A stretch of DNA of 64,000 bases from Pseudomonas oryzihabitans NBRC 102199 (GCF_000730625.1 NZ_BBIT01000010.1:1-64000), one strand, 5' to 3'; positions 43,378-53,927 are shown, counted from the first letter of the stretch. Program-made: numbers and translations. Notes: generated from the sequence alone by a model not told the origin.

Positions 43378-45123
43378 CTAAAGCGTCTTTTCCCCCTGGG
43401 CGTGCTGCTCCCACAGGCGCCGATAGTGGCCGTCGGGACGCTGCAGCAAGGCCTCGTGACTGCCCTCCTCCACCTTGCGCCCATCGCGCAGCACCAGGAT
43501 GCGATCGGCATGGCGGATGGTGGAGAGCCGGTGCGCCACCACGATCAGGGTGACCTGGCCGCGCAACTCGTCCAGCGCCCCCTGCAGCCGTGCCTCGGTG
43601 GCGCTGTCGATGCTGGCGGTGGCCTCGTCGAGCAAGAGCACCTTGGGTTCGCGCAAGAGCGCCCGCGCCAGCGCCAGCAGCTGCCGCTCGCCGGTGGACA
43701 GGGTGAAGCCACGCTCGCCCAGCAGGGTATCCAGGCCCTCCGGCAGACGCGCCACCAGGTCGTCCAGGTGGGCGGCGGCCAGGGCTTCGCGCAGTCGCGC
43801 GTCCGGCACCTGGCTGCCGAGCAGCAGGTTGTCCCTCAGGCTGCTGGAGCGGATGAAGGGTTCCTGGGGCACGCTGGCCAGGGCCGCGCCCAGCACCTCC
43901 GGGGTCAGGCTGCCCAGCTCGCGGCCGTCCAGGCAGAGGTGGCCGCCGGTGACCGGCTGCAGCCCGGCGAGCAGGTCGAGCAGGGTCGACTTGCCGCTGC
44001 CGGTGGGCCCGACGATACCGAGAAAGGTGCCCGGAGGGATGTCCAGGTCGATGCCGTGCAGGGTGTCGTGCCCGGCGCCGGCATGGCGGAAGCGCACGGC
44101 GTCGAGGTGGAAGTGCGCGGTCGCGATGGGCCGGTCGTCTTCGCCGCTCAGCGCCGGCTTCTCTTCCAGCAGGTGCAGCAGGCGGGTACCGGCCACCGTG
44201 GCCTGCTGGAACAGGTTGAATCTCTGGGTGATGTCCATCAGCGGCTCGGTCACCCGCCCCAGGTAGGTGACGAAGGCATAGAGCACGCCAATCTCGGCGC
44301 CGCCCTGCAGATGGCCCAGCCCGTAGACCAGCAGCAGCACCGCCAGCACCGCCACGCTGACCAGGTCCAGGGCCGAACGCAGCAGGAGCCCGGAGACGCG
44401 GATGGTGCGCATGCGGGCGCCGTACTGCGCCTGATTGAGCCGCTGGAAATCCTGGCGGAAGCGCTCGGTCTGGTTGAAGGCCTGCAACAGGCCCATACCG
44501 CCGATGGCCTCGCCCAGGCGGGCGCTCTGCTCGGCGCGCAGCATCCTGACCTCCATGGCCGCCGCCCCGCTGTATCGCTGATAGGCCCAGACGATCAGCA
44601 TGGCCGCCGGGATCAGCAGCACGGCGATGGCCATCAGCCGTACGTCGAGCAGGGCCATGGCTACCAGGATGCCGATCAGCAGCACGATGTTGCCGACCAT
44701 GTTGCCGAGAAAGGCCACATAGAGTTCGCGCAGGGCGTCGGTGTCGTTGGTGACCCGCGCCACCAGTTCGCCGGTGGCGGTGCGGTCGTGGAAGCTCTGC
44801 GGCAGGCTCAACACGTGGCGGAACAGCCGACGCCGCTGCAGGAGCACCACGTCCATGGCGATCTCGGCGAATCTGAGCGATTGCAGGTAGCGACCGTAGG
44901 CGGCCAGGCCCTGGGAGACCACATAGGCCGCCACCAGGCCCACCAGCGGCCAGAGCCGCAGGTCGTGGGGCACCAGGTAGTTGTCCAGGTAGTGCTTGGT
45001 CAGCCAGGGTCCCAGGACATCGAACAGGGTCGCCATGACCAGGATCGCCAGGGTGCCGGCCAGCTTGCGCGGATTGGCCAGTACCGGCTTGAGCAGCAGC
45101 GAGAGCACGCGCGTCTTGGTCAT
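43378..45123 (-). CDS. mdlB: ABC exporter half-transporter (MdlB-like)
   Basis: A 581-residue fused membrane-ATPase subunit. Six transmembrane helices fill about residues 15-310. The nucleotide-binding domain has Walker A GPTGSGKST, signature LSTGERQLLALARALL (threonine-glutamate in place of the usual GGQ) and Walker B VLLLDEATASID. It probably works as a heterodimer with the MdlA-like subunit encoded just upstream, whose TGA overlaps this ATG as ATGA. These exporters move lipids or drugs; the substrate here is not known. Confidence 0.9.
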   Translation of the reverse strand: MTKTRVLSLLLKPVLANPRKLAGTLAILVMATLFDVLGPWLTKHYLDNYLVPHDLRLWPLVGLVAAYVVSQGLAAYGRYLQSLRFAEIAMDVVLLQRRRLFRHVLSLPQSFHDRTATGELVARVTNDTDALRELYVAFLGNMVGNIVLLIGILVAMALLDVRLMAIAVLLIPAAMLIVWAYQRYSGAAAMEVRMLRAEQSARLGEAIGGMGLLQAFNQTERFRQDFQRLNQAQYGARMRTIRVSGLLLRSALDLVSVAVLAVLLLVYGLGHLQGGAEIGVLYAFVTYLGRVTEPLMDITQRFNLFQQATVAGTRLLHLLEEKPALSGEDDRPIATAHFHLDAVRFRHAGAGHDTLHGIDLDIPPGTFLGIVGPTGSGKSTLLDLLAGLQPVTGGHLCLDGRELGSLTPEVLGAALASVPQEPFIRSSSLRDNLLLGSQVPDARLREALAAAHLDDLVARLPEGLDTLLGERGFTLSTGERQLLALARALLREPKVLLLDEATASIDSATEARLQGALDELRGQVTLIVVAHRLSTIRHADRILVLRDGRKVEEGSHEALLQRPDGHYRRLWEQHAQGEKTL

Positions 45124-46853
45124 TGGCTGGCCTCCTCCGCCTGCTGCAGCGTCCAGAGTCGGGCATAGAGCCCGCCCGCGGCGAGCAGCTCGGCGTGCCG
45201 GCCCCGCTCCACCAGGCTGCCCTGGTCGAGCACTATGATCTCGTCGGCCTGCTGCACGGCGGAGAGCCGGTGGCTGACGATCAGGGTGGTACGCCCCTGC
45301 AGCCCGGCCAGCGTCTTCAGCAGGCGGGCTTCGGTGGCGGTATCCACCGCCGAGAGGGTGTCGTCCAGCAGCAGGATGGGCGCCGGCGAGAGCAGCGCCC
45401 GGGCCAGGGCCACCCGCTGGCGCTGGCCACCGGAAAGGGTCAGGCCGCGCTCGCCCACCGGGGTGTCCAGGCCTTGCGGCAAGGCCGCCAGGTCGGTGCC
45501 GAAGGCGGCGGCGTCCAGGGCTTCGCGGATCTCCCCGGCGGTGGCGTCGGGACGACTGAGGGCGACGTTCTCGCCCAGGGTGCGGGCGAACAGGAAGGGA
45601 TCCTGGGGCACATAGGCGAACTGGGCGCGCAGATCGCCCAGGCGATACTCCTCCAGCGGCACCCCGCCCAGGCGGATGCAGCCCTGCTCCAGCGGGAATT
45701 GGCGCAAGAGCAGGCGCAGCAGGGTGCTCTTGCCGCTGCCGGTGGCGCCGACGATGCCCAGGGTATCGCCAGCGGGCAGGTCGATGACCACGTCCTGCAA
45801 GGCCGGCTGGCGCGCCTGGGGATAGGTGAAGGCCGGGATGTAGACCGACAGATCGGCCTGGTCCGGTGGCGTCTGGGTGCCCTCGTCGCGGATGCGCTCG
45901 GTGACGGCGAACACCTCTTCCAGCCTACGCGCTCCAGCCTCACCACGCTGCAAGAGGTTGAAGCACCAGCCAATGGCGAACATCGGCCAGATCAGCTGCA
46001 CCAGATAGAGGCTGAAGCTGGTCAGCTGGCCGAGGGTGATATGGCCGTCGAGATAGCGCCAGCTGCCCATGACCAGGGTCAGCAGGGTGGCGAGGCTCAG
46101 GGCGACAAAGATGATCGGCTCGTAGCGCGCCTCGGTGCGCTGCACCTGGTAGTCGGCCTTGGCCACGCTGCGGGCGCGGGCGTCGAAGTCGTCCAGCTCG
46201 GCTTCGATCAGGGCGTGCTGGCGCAGCATGCGCAGACCGCTCAAGGCTTCCTGGGTACGGTCGTTGAGGGCGGAAAAGCCGGCCAGCGCCAGGCCGAAGC
46301 GCTGCTGCACCCGCCGCGCCACGCGATAGAAGCCCCAGGCCATGAAGGGAAAGGGCAACAGCGCCAGGGCGGCCAGGGGCGCGTCGATGCCGATGAACAT
46401 GGCCAGCAGCACCAGCAGCAGGGTCAGCATGCCGTCGAAACTGGCCAGCACCCCTTCGCCGGCGGCAGTCTCCACGGCGTCGATGTCCTGGGTGGCGCGG
46501 GCCAGCAGATCACCGGTGCGACTGGACTGGAAGAATCCGGGATCCAGCCGCGCCAGCTTGGCGAAGAAGGCGTCGCGCAATTCCACCCCGACCTGGTAGG
46601 AGGTGCCGAACAGCCGCACCCGCCACTGATAGCGGAGCACATAGAGGCCACAGCCGACCGCCACGATCAGGGCGACGCGCCAGAGCAGCCCGGTCTGATC
46701 CAGCTCGCCGGCGCGCAAGGCGTCGATGGCCTTGCCGATCCACCAGGGCAGGGTCAGGTTGAGCAGGCCGACGCCCAGCAGGCAGAGGATGGCAGTCCCG
46801 TAGGCACGCCGTTGGCGCAGGAAGAAATCACGCAACAACCGCCACAACGCCAT
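45120..46853 (-). CDS. mdlA: ABC exporter half-transporter (MdlA-like)
   Basis: A 577-residue type IV ABC exporter subunit with six transmembrane helices and a C-terminal ATPase. Walker A GATGSGKST, signature LSGGQRQRVALARALL and Walker B ILLLDDTLSAVD (aspartate after the Walker Asp instead of the catalytic glutamate) are visible. The DD form suggests a degenerate ATPase site, common in heterodimeric exporters, while the MdlB partner keeps DE. It is the first gene of the pair and is divergent from thiD. Confidence 0.9.
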   Translation of the reverse strand: MALWRLLRDFFLRQRRAYGTAILCLLGVGLLNLTLPWWIGKAIDALRAGELDQTGLLWRVALIVAVGCGLYVLRYQWRVRLFGTSYQVGVELRDAFFAKLARLDPGFFQSSRTGDLLARATQDIDAVETAAGEGVLASFDGMLTLLLVLLAMFIGIDAPLAALALLPFPFMAWGFYRVARRVQQRFGLALAGFSALNDRTQEALSGLRMLRQHALIEAELDDFDARARSVAKADYQVQRTEARYEPIIFVALSLATLLTLVMGSWRYLDGHITLGQLTSFSLYLVQLIWPMFAIGWCFNLLQRGEAGARRLEEVFAVTERIRDEGTQTPPDQADLSVYIPAFTYPQARQPALQDVVIDLPAGDTLGIVGATGSGKSTLLRLLLRQFPLEQGCIRLGGVPLEEYRLGDLRAQFAYVPQDPFLFARTLGENVALSRPDATAGEIREALDAAAFGTDLAALPQGLDTPVGERGLTLSGGQRQRVALARALLSPAPILLLDDTLSAVDTATEARLLKTLAGLQGRTTLIVSHRLSAVQQADEIIVLDQGSLVERGRHAELLAAGGLYARLWTLQQAEEASQ

Positions 46854-47032
46854 AGAACCGCCTTACCCGAGCAAAGGTGCAGTATATCGGCTACCCAACC
46901 GGCAGCGGAGTTCCTTCGTCCCGATGCGGGTCCCATGTCAACGGGTGGCGCGGGGCGCGAGGTCGTTGTAGGGTGCCACTCCCTGCGGCGCCCGGCCGCT
47001 GCGCCCCTTTTTCCTTTGCTAGGCTGACGTCC

Positions 47033-47830
47033 ATGACCCTCGAACCCCAACGTCCCGTCGTCCTCTGCCTGTCCGGCCACGATCCGAGTGGCGGCGCCGG
47101 CCTGCAGGCCGACATCGAAGCCCTGCTCGCCCAGGGTTGCCATGCCGCCCCGGCGGTCACTGCCCTGACCGTGCAGGACACCGTCGACGTGCGCGACTTC
47201 CGGGTGCTGGATCGCGAGTGGGTGCTGGCCCAGGCCCGGGCGATCATCGCCGACCTGCCGGTGGCGGCGGTCAAGCTGGGCATGCTCGGTTCGGTGGAGA
47301 TGGTCGAGACGGTGCTGGAGATCATGGAAGCCCTGCCCGGCGTACCCCTGGTCTGCGATCCGGTGCTGCGCGCCGGTGGCGGCGGCGCCCTGGGCAAGGA
47401 CGAGGTCGGCTATGCCATCCGCGAACGGCTGCTGCCGCGCGCCACCATCGCCACCCCCAACCTGCCCGAGGCACGCATCCTCGCCGAGTTGCCCGAAGGC
47501 ACCCCGGAGCAGTGCGCCGAGCGCCTGCTGCCCTTCTGCGCCCACCTGCTGATCACCGGCGGCCATGGCGAGGAACACGAGGTGCACAACCGCCTTTATG
47601 ACCGTGCCGGTGGCTGCGAGACCCACGTCTGCCAGCGCCTGCCCGGCAGCTACCACGGCTCCGGCTGCACCCTGGCCAGTACCCTGGCCGGGCGCCTGGC
47701 TCTGGGCGAAGCCTTGCCCAGCGCGGTGCGCAGCGCCCTGGACTACACCTGGCGCACCCTGAGAGACGCCGAGCGCCCCGGTCGCGGCCAGTACGTGCCG
47801 CGCCGCCTGCCACTGGACTTCTGCTCATGA
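47033..47830 (+). CDS. thiD: Hydroxymethylpyrimidine/phosphomethylpyrimidine kinase
   Basis: A 265-residue ribokinase-fold kinase that makes HMP-diphosphate for thiamine synthesis. [19 protein letters not shown] at the N-terminus, [16 protein letters not shown] and the anion-hole segment [13 protein letters not shown] are the family landmarks. ATG 47033 gives the standard N-terminus; the longer frame from 46877 has no family similarity. The stop overlaps the thiE start as ATGA, so the two are translationally coupled. No THI riboswitch was recognised in the 180-base upstream gap. Confidence 0.95.
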   Translation: MTLEPQRPVVLCLSGHDPSGGAGLQADIEALLAQGCHAAPAVTALTVQDTVDVRDFRVLDREWVLAQARAIIADLPVAAVKLGMLGSVEMVETVLEIMEALPGVPLVCDPVLRAGGGGALGKDEVGYAIRERLLPRATIATPNLPEARILAELPEGTPEQCAERLLPFCAHLLITGGHGEEHEVHNRLYDRAGGCETHVCQRLPGSYHGSGCTLASTLAGRLALGEALPSAVRSALDYTWRTLRDAERPGRGQYVPRRLPLDFCS

Positions 47831-48456
47831 GCCCCTTGCGCGGCCTCTATGCCATCACCGACAGCGCCCTGCTCGCCGAGGGTCGCTTGCTGCCCTATGT
47901 GGAGGCCGCCCTGCAAGGCGGCGCCCGGCTGGTGCAGTACCGCGACAAGTCAGGGGATGCCAGTCGCCGCCAGGACGAAGCCGCCGCCCTGGCCGAGCTC
48001 TGCCGCCAGCACGGTGCCCAGCTAATCATCAATGACGACCTCGCCCTGGCCCGCCGGCTGGGCGTGGGCCTGCACCTGGGCCAGGAAGACGGTTCCCTGG
48101 CCGCGGCCCGTGCCGACCTGGGGGCGAACGCTATTCTTGGCGGTACCTGCCACGCCAGCCTGGAACTGGCCGAGGCCGCGGCCCAGGCCGGCGTCAGCTA
48201 CCTGGCCTTTGGCCGCTTCTTCGCCTCCAGTACCAAGCCAGATGCCCCGCCGGCGCCCCTGGAATTGCTCGACCAGGCTCGCAGCCGCTTCGCCTTGCCG
48301 GTCTGCGCCATCGGCGGTGTCACCCTGGACAACGCCCCGCTTCTGCTCGATCACGGCGTCGATCTGCTCGCCGTCGTCCACAGCCTGTTTTCCGCCGCCA
48401 GCGCGGGCGAGGTGGAGCGCCGTGCGCGCGCCTTCGCCCAGCTGTTCGCGGCCTGA
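47827..48456 (+). CDS. thiE: Thiamine-phosphate synthase
   Basis: A 209-residue TIM-barrel enzyme joining HMP-diphosphate and thiazole phosphate to form thiamine phosphate. Typical segments are [35 protein letters not shown], and GGVTLDN for phosphate binding. Length is normal. It overlaps thiD by four bases and is followed 20 bases later by hemL, an arrangement known in pseudomonads. Confidence 0.95.
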   Translation: MSPLRGLYAITDSALLAEGRLLPYVEAALQGGARLVQYRDKSGDASRRQDEAAALAELCRQHGAQLIINDDLALARRLGVGLHLGQEDGSLAAARADLGANAILGGTCHASLELAEAAAQAGVSYLAFGRFFASSTKPDAPPAPLELLDQARSRFALPVCAIGGVTLDNAPLLLDHGVDLLAVVHSLFSAASAGEVERRARAFAQLFAA

Positions 48457-48476
48457 TCTCATTCAAGGAGACCCCT

Positions 48477-49763
48477 ATGTCCCGCTCCGCGCAACTCTTC
48501 GACCAGGCCCAGCGCCACATCCCCGGCGGCGTCAACTCGCCGGTCCGCGCCTTCAAGAGCGTCGGCGGCACGCCGCTGTTCTTCAAGCACGCCCAGGGCG
48601 CCTACATCGTCGACGAGGATGACAAGCGCTATGTCGACTACGTCGGTTCCTGGGGTCCGATGATTCTCGGCCACAGCCATCCGGACGTGCTCGACGCCGT
48701 GCGCCGCCAGCTGGAACACGGCCTCTCCTATGGCGCCCCGACCGCCCTGGAAACCACCATGGCCGACCTCATCTGCGAGCTCGTGCCGTCCATGGAAATG
48801 GTGCGCATGGTCAGCTCCGGCACCGAAGCCACCATGAGCGCCATCCGCCTGGCGCGTGGCTACACCGGGCGCGACACCATCATCAAGTTCGAGGGCTGCT
48901 ACCACGGCCACTCCGACAGCCTGCTGGTCAAGGCCGGCTCCGGCGCCCTGACCCTGGGCGTACCCAGCTCCCCCGGCGTGCCGGCGGCCTTTGCCCAGCA
49001 CACCCTGACCCTGGCCTACAACGACCTGGGCGAGGTGGAAGAAACCCTGGCCAAGGTCGGCGACCAGATCGCCTGCATCATCGTCGAGCCGGTGGCCGGC
49101 AACATGAATTGCGTGCCGCCGGCGCCGGGCTTCCTGGAAGGATTGCGTAGCCTCTGCGACCAGTACGGCGTGGTGCTGATCTTCGATGAGGTCATGACCG
49201 GCTTCCGCGTCGCCCTGGGCGGCGCCCAGGCGCACTACGGCATCCGCCCCGACCTCACCACCTTCGGCAAGATCGTCGGCGGCGGCATGCCGGTGGGCTG
49301 CTTTGGTGGCAAGCGCGAGATCATGGAAAAGATCGCCCCGCTCGGCCCGGTCTACCAGGCCGGTACCCTGTCGGGCAATCCACTGGCCATGGCCGCCGGC
49401 CTCACCACCCTGCAGCTGATCCGCCGCCCCGGCTTCCATGCCGAGCTGACCGACTACACCACGCGCATGCTGCAGGGCCTGCAGGATCGCGCCGATGCCG
49501 CCGGCGTGCCCTTCGTCACCACTCAGGCGGGCGGCATGTTCGGTCTCTACTTCAGCGGCGCCGAAGACATCGTCACCTTCAGCGATGTCATGGCCAGCGA
49601 CAGCGAGAGATTCAAGCGCTTCTTCCACCTGATGCTGGACGGTGGCGTCTACCTGGCACCCAGCGCCTTCGAGGCCGGCTTCACCTCCATCGCCCATGGC
49701 GACGAGGAATTGCGCATCACCCTGGACGCCGCCGAGCGCGCCTTCGCCACCTTCAAGGACTAG
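48477..49763 (+). CDS. hemL: Glutamate-1-semialdehyde 2,1-aminomutase
   Basis: A 428-residue PLP enzyme that converts glutamate-1-semialdehyde to 5-aminolevulinate, the committed C5-pathway precursor of haem. [12 protein letters not shown] at the N-terminus, [35 protein letters not shown] and the Schiff-base Lys265 in [14 protein letters not shown] are present. AAGGAG stands seven bases before the ATG. It is the third gene of the thiD-thiE-hemL group. Confidence 0.96.
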   Translation: MSRSAQLFDQAQRHIPGGVNSPVRAFKSVGGTPLFFKHAQGAYIVDEDDKRYVDYVGSWGPMILGHSHPDVLDAVRRQLEHGLSYGAPTALETTMADLICELVPSMEMVRMVSSGTEATMSAIRLARGYTGRDTIIKFEGCYHGHSDSLLVKAGSGALTLGVPSSPGVPAAFAQHTLTLAYNDLGEVEETLAKVGDQIACIIVEPVAGNMNCVPPAPGFLEGLRSLCDQYGVVLIFDEVMTGFRVALGGAQAHYGIRPDLTTFGKIVGGGMPVGCFGGKREIMEKIAPLGPVYQAGTLSGNPLAMAAGLTTLQLIRRPGFHAELTDYTTRMLQGLQDRADAAGVPFVTTQAGGMFGLYFSGAEDIVTFSDVMASDSERFKRFFHLMLDGGVYLAPSAFEAGFTSIAHGDEELRITLDAAERAFATFKD

Positions 49764-49868
49764 GTGTCATTCGTCTCGCTTGCGGAACCTCTCTGCCCTG
49801 CCGGCCTCACACCTAGTTGAGTGGCCGGCGTCACAGGTAAAAAAGTTCCGCCGTTGCGCGTAAAGGTT

Positions 49869-49898
49869 TTGAAAGCGTGCGTCGGCTTGACCCATAAT
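49869..49898 (+). promoter_or_regulatory. Sigma-70 promoter of the Sel1-repeat gene
   Basis: TTGAAA (49869-49874), an 18-base spacer and CATAAT (49893-49898). It lies about 60 bases upstream of the ATG at 49961 and separates this gene from hemL. Confidence 0.6.
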
Positions 49899-49960
49899 GA
49901 GACGTCGGCGCGTTTCGCCGACCGGGTTCTCCGAACCTGCCTCGCTTGTGGAGGCGCTTC

Positions 49961-50506
49961 ATGCACCGCGCTGGTCGTACCCTGTGCGCAGCCCTAATCC
50001 TGATGCCCCTGGTCGCCCTGGCCGGAGGCAATTCGCTGCTCGTCCCCAGCACCAGCCGTTGCAACCTGAATCTGGCCAACGAAGCCCTGGCGCAGGCGAT
50101 CGCCCGTTGCCAGCAGATCGCCCATGACGGCGATTCCCAGGCGCAGTACGAACTCGGTGACTTCTACTACGAAGGCAAGCAGACGCCCAAGGACCTGAAC
50201 CAGGCGCGTCAGTGGTTCGAGCAGGCCTCGCTCAAGGGCAATGCCGATGCGCAGAATCGCCTCGGCAACATGTTCTTTCGCGGCGAGGGCGTACCGCCCA
50301 ACAATATCCAGGCCTACATCGTGCTGAAGATGGCCGCCATCAATGGCAACGACGAAGCCATGGACACCGCCGACCTGGTCAGCGCCCAGATGCGCCGGGA
50401 CGAGCTGGAGATGGCCACCCAGGTGCTGGGCCAGATCTTCCGCGACTATCTGCAGGACATGCAGACCGCGGGCAACCTCAATCCCTTCCAGCCGCCGCAG
50501 AACTGA
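49961..50506 (+). CDS. Exported Sel1/TPR-repeat protein
   Basis: A 181-residue protein with a signal peptide (about 1-21, ending VALAGG) and two Sel1-like repeats: SQAQYELGDFYYEGKQTPKD at about 59-93 and DAQNRLGNMFFRGEGVPPNN at about 96-130. Such repeats bind other proteins, often in envelope processes. GGAGG is six bases before the ATG. It corresponds by position to the TPR protein between hemL and DUF1820 in P. aeruginosa. The partner is not known. Confidence 0.9.
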   Translation: MHRAGRTLCAALILMPLVALAGGNSLLVPSTSRCNLNLANEALAQAIARCQQIAHDGDSQAQYELGDFYYEGKQTPKDLNQARQWFEQASLKGNADAQNRLGNMFFRGEGVPPNNIQAYIVLKMAAINGNDEAMDTADLVSAQMRRDELEMATQVLGQIFRDYLQDMQTAGNLNPFQPPQN

Positions 50507-50518
50507 CCGCGAGCCCGG

Positions 50519-50854
50519 TCAGGGCTTGTCGGGCATGGGCATGGGGAACGGCATGACATTGGTGCCGCCCTTGGCTTCGCTGATCTTGGGCTGGCCCAGG
50601 CGCTCCACCTCGTCGATGCGGATGATCGAGTGCATGGGCACGAAGCTGCGCACCACGCCTTCGAATTGCGCCTTGAGCTTTTCCTCGCTCGGATCCACCA
50701 CCACCTGGGTGCGTTCGCCGAACACCAGCTCCTCGATCTCCAGGAAGCCCCAGAGATCGCTCTGGAAGATCTGCTTGGCGTAGATCTCGAAGACCTGACC
50801 CTGGTTGACGAAGATGACCTTGTAGATGGCCGGCTTGCTGGGGGATGAGCTCAT
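50519..50854 (-). CDS. DUF1820 family protein
   Basis: A 111-residue conserved cytoplasmic protein of the DUF1820 family. IYKVIFVNQGQVFEIYAKQI and GFLEIEELVFGE are the typical blocks, and the C-terminus is methionine/proline-rich (MPFPMPMPDKP). Function is not established. It is convergent with the Sel1-repeat gene (12-base gap). The frame is open much farther upstream, but only the ATG at 50854 gives the family N-terminus. Confidence 0.9.
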   Translation of the reverse strand: MSSSPSKPAIYKVIFVNQGQVFEIYAKQIFQSDLWGFLEIEELVFGERTQVVVDPSEEKLKAQFEGVVRSFVPMHSIIRIDEVERLGQPKISEAKGGTNVMPFPMPMPDKP

Positions 50855-50919
50855 GGTGGACGCGGGGTTCGCCGAGGAAAAAGGGGGCGGCGAGCATAGC
50901 ATGTCGTCCCCGGCTGCCG

Positions 50920-51843
50920 TCAGGGCTCGCCCGGGGTTTCCAGCCAGGCCCGCTCGGCCACCAGGGCCGTCACCCAGTCGATGAAGACCCGCAACTTGGC
51001 GCTGACGTGACGGTTGGGCGCGAAGGCCAGATACAGCGGCATGGGGGCAACCCGCCAGTCCGCGAACAGCCTGACCAGTTCGCCGCGGGCGACAGACTCC
51101 GCCGCCAGATAGTGCGGCAGGCAGACCACACCGAGCCCGGCCTGCCCCGCGGCTAGGCAGGCATTGCCGTCGTCCACCTCCAGACGGTGCTGGCTCTGCA
51201 ATTCCAGGCGCTCGCCCCCGCGCCGCAGGGCATAGGGAAAGCCCTTGCCCGCCCCCCAGAGGAATCGCACCACCCGGTGCGGTGCCTCGGCCAGTTCGGC
51301 GGGATGAAGCGGCACACCCTGGGCGGCGAGATAGGCCGGCGCGGCATAGCACCCCAGTTGCAGCGCCCCGAGCGGTCGGGCCACCAGATACTGCTCGCGG
51401 ATGCGCCCGCCGCGGATCACGCAATCGACGTTGTCGCCGATCAGATCCACCTGGCGATCGCTGACGCCCAGTTCGAGCTGGATGTCCGGATAGCGCTGGA
51501 AGAAGTCCGGCAGGGCCGGGATCAGGATCAGCCGCGCCAACGGACTGGGCACGTCTACCCGCAGGCGGCCACGGGGCGTGCGGGTGGCCACCGACAGCCC
51601 CGTCTCGGCATCGTCCACCGCCGCCAGCACGCCCAGGCAGCGGTCGTAGTAGGCGGCGCCGTCGGCGGTGACCTGCACCTGCCGGGTGGTGCGATTGAGC
51701 AGGCGCACCTGCAGGTGCGCTTCCAGCTGCTGCACCTGCTGGGTGACGCGGGTGCGGCTGCTGCCGAGGGTCTCGGCCGCGCGGGTGAAGCTGCCCGCTT
51801 CCACCACCCGCACGAAGGTCTGCATCGCGGCGAACAGATCCAT
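50920..51843 (-). CDS. LysR-family regulator divergent from RidA gene
   Basis: A 307-residue LysR regulator. The helix-turn-helix is at about 5-60 ([23 protein letters not shown]), and the effector domain follows from about 90 to 300. It belongs to the broad CrgA/AphB-like group. It is divergent from a RidA-family gene, and a perfect inverted repeat lies between them, so autorepression and control of the RidA gene are likely. The pair is absent from this position in the P. aeruginosa order I recall, suggesting local insertion. Confidence 0.92.
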   Translation of the reverse strand: MDLFAAMQTFVRVVEAGSFTRAAETLGSSRTRVTQQVQQLEAHLQVRLLNRTTRQVQVTADGAAYYDRCLGVLAAVDDAETGLSVATRTPRGRLRVDVPSPLARLILIPALPDFFQRYPDIQLELGVSDRQVDLIGDNVDCVIRGGRIREQYLVARPLGALQLGCYAAPAYLAAQGVPLHPAELAEAPHRVVRFLWGAGKGFPYALRRGGERLELQSQHRLEVDDGNACLAAGQAGLGVVCLPHYLAAESVARGELVRLFADWRVAPMPLYLAFAPNRHVSAKLRVFIDWVTALVAERAWLETPGEP

Positions 51844-51862
51844 GCCGATTCCTCACCAGGAG

Positions 51863-51885
51863 ATTGTTTGGATTGTACAAACAAT
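51863..51885. promoter_or_regulatory. LysR operator between LysR and RidA genes
   Basis: ATTGTTTG-N7-CAAACAAT is a perfect 8-bp inverted repeat containing a T-N11-A LysR motif. It lies 20 bases before the LysR start and 78 bases before the RidA start. Confidence 0.8.
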
Positions 51886-51962
51886 GCTGACCGCCGGGCC
51901 GGGTTTATCCCCTGGCGGGCGACGCCTAAGGTGGCCCCATCCATCCCTACCGGAGCCCCACC

Positions 51963-52367
51963 ATGACCCGCGACGTCGTCTTTCCCGCCCAGCGCCACGC
52001 CCTCTACGAACAGCACCGCTATTCGCCGGCCATCCGTTCCAACGGCTTTCTCTTCGTGTCCGGGCAGGTCGGCAGCCGCGCCGATGGCTTGCCCGAGCCG
52101 GAGCTGGAAGATCAGGTCCGCCTGGCCTTCGCCAATCTCGACGCCGTCCTCAACGCGGCCGGCGCTTCCTTCGCCGACGTGGTGGACGTCACCCTGTTCA
52201 TGGTCGATGCCGAAGCCAGCTTCGAACGCATCTGGCCGGTGCTGTTGGAGCACTGGGGCACGGCGCCCTACCCCACGGTGACTGCGGTCGGCGCCACCTG
52301 GCTGGCCGGCTTTCGCTTCGAGATCAAGGTCATCGCCCGGTTGCCGGAGGGCGCTGCCCAGGCCTAG
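51963..52367 (+). CDS. RidA family protein
   Basis: A 134-residue RidA/YjgF/UK114 protein. The family fold is shown by [43 protein letters not shown] and the C-terminal [12 protein letters not shown]. Archetypal RidA hydrolyses reactive enamine/imine intermediates and carries a critical arginine near residue 105. Here [12 protein letters not shown] stands in that place and the arginine is not evident, so this is probably a RidA-subfamily (Rid2-7) member with another role. It is controlled by the divergent LysR gene (inference). Confidence 0.88.
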   Translation: MTRDVVFPAQRHALYEQHRYSPAIRSNGFLFVSGQVGSRADGLPEPELEDQVRLAFANLDAVLNAAGASFADVVDVTLFMVDAEASFERIWPVLLEHWGTAPYPTVTAVGATWLAGFRFEIKVIARLPEGAAQA

Positions 52368-52453
52368 ACCGACCGCCTTCCGGGCGGCTCTTCCCCGTCC
52401 GGAAGGCCATCATTATAATGCGCGGTCCACTCGCCACCGACTCCCTGCCGCGC

Positions 52454-53827
52454 ATGTCCAAGAAGCTCTATATCGAAACCCATGGCTGCCAGATGAACGA
52501 ATACGATTCGTCGCGCATGGTCGACCTGCTCGGCGAACGGGAGACGCTGGAAGTCACCCAGAATCCGGCCGAGGCCGACGTCATCCTGCTCAACACCTGC
52601 TCGATCCGCGAGAAGGCGCAGGAAAAGGTGTTTTCCCAGCTCGGTCGCTGGCGCGAACTCAAGCTGGAGAATCCCGACCTGGTGATCGGCGTCGGCGGTT
52701 GCGTGGCCAGCCAGGAAGGCGCCGCCATCCGTGATCGCGCGCCCTATGTCGACGTGGTCTTCGGGCCGCAGACCCTGCATCGCCTGCCGGAAATGATCGA
52801 CGCCGCGCGCACCACCCGGGCGCCCCAGGTGGACATCTCCTTCCCCGAGATCGAGAAGTTCGACCGCCTGCCCGAGCCGCGCATCGACGGCCCCAGCGCC
52901 TTCGTCTCCATCATGGAAGGCTGCAGCAAGTACTGCACCTTCTGCGTGGTGCCCTATACCCGCGGTGAAGAGGTCAGCCGGCCGCTGGATGACGTCCTTG
53001 CCGAGATCATCCACCTCGCCGAACACGGCGTGCGCGAGGTGACCCTGCTGGGCCAGAACGTCAACGGCTATCGCGGCGCCACCGGCGACGGCCGCATCGC
53101 CGACTTCGCCGAGCTGCTCTATGTGGTGGCGGCGGTGGACGGCATCGACCGCATCCGCTACACCACCTCGCACCCGCTGGAATTCTCCGACGCCCTGATC
53201 CAGGCCCACGCCGAGATCCCGGAACTGGTGAAATTCGTCCACCTGCCGGTGCAGGCCGGTTCGGATCGCATCCTGGCGGCCATGAAGCGCAACCACACGG
53301 CGCTGGAGTACAAGTCGCGCATCCGCAAGCTCAAGGCGGCGGTGCCCGACATCTGCATCAGCTCGGACTTCATCGTCGGCTTCCCCGGCGAGACCGAGAA
53401 GGACTTCGAGCAGACCATGAAACTGATCGAGGACGTCGGTTTCGACTTCTCCTTCTCCTTCATCTACAGCGCCCGCCCCGGCACCCCGGCGGCGGACCTG
53501 GTCGACGACACCCCCGACGAACTCAAGAAGCAGCGCCTGCAGATCCTGCAGACGCGCATCCACCAGCAGGGCTTCGAGATCAGCCGGCGCATGGCTGGCA
53601 GCGTCCAGACCATCCTGGTGAGCGACTTCTCCAAGCGCGATCCCGGCATGCTGCAGGGCCGCACCGAGAACAATCGCATCGTCAACTTCCGCTGCAGCGA
53701 TGCCAGCCTGATCGGCCAGTTCGTCCAGGTGCACATCGACGAGGCCCTGCCGCACTCCCTGCGCGGCACCCTGCTGGCCCCCGTCGCCAGCGGTGCGCGC
53801 CCGCCCGTCGCCGTCGCGCTGGCCTGA
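52454..53827 (+). CDS. miaB: tRNA-2-methylthio-N6-dimethylallyladenosine synthase
   Basis: A 457-residue radical-SAM methylthiotransferase that modifies A37 of tRNAs reading UNN codons. Auxiliary-cluster cysteines are Cys12, Cys49 and Cys83; the radical-SAM motif is Cys157-x3-Cys161-x2-Cys164 ([16 protein letters not shown]). A TRAM domain ends the protein. ATG 52454 gives the family N-terminus [19 protein letters not shown]. The ATG at 52418 would add 12 residues. It heads the miaB-ybeZ-ybeY-corC-lnt run. Confidence 0.96.
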   Translation: MSKKLYIETHGCQMNEYDSSRMVDLLGERETLEVTQNPAEADVILLNTCSIREKAQEKVFSQLGRWRELKLENPDLVIGVGGCVASQEGAAIRDRAPYVDVVFGPQTLHRLPEMIDAARTTRAPQVDISFPEIEKFDRLPEPRIDGPSAFVSIMEGCSKYCTFCVVPYTRGEEVSRPLDDVLAEIIHLAEHGVREVTLLGQNVNGYRGATGDGRIADFAELLYVVAAVDGIDRIRYTTSHPLEFSDALIQAHAEIPELVKFVHLPVQAGSDRILAAMKRNHTALEYKSRIRKLKAAVPDICISSDFIVGFPGETEKDFEQTMKLIEDVGFDFSFSFIYSARPGTPAADLVDDTPDELKKQRLQILQTRIHQQGFEISRRMAGSVQTILVSDFSKRDPGMLQGRTENNRIVNFRCSDASLIGQFVQVHIDEALPHSLRGTLLAPVASGARPPVAVALA

Positions 53828-53927
53828 TGGATGGTCGCACGCGCCCTTTGCCAAGGGCGCGACGCAGGTTACTCTCAAGCTACGTCAAGTTTTCGTAAAG
53901 CCAATCCAAAGGGTTTCCCAGCACACC

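Noticed and set aside
43346-45166. A 606-codon frame overlapping the MdlB-like gene
   Set aside because: It is the other leftward frame of the same region and lacks the ABC motifs found in 43378-45123.
46854-47032. A THI-box riboswitch before thiD
   Set aside because: No thi-box core (CUGAGA...ACCUGA-type pattern) could be found in the gap.
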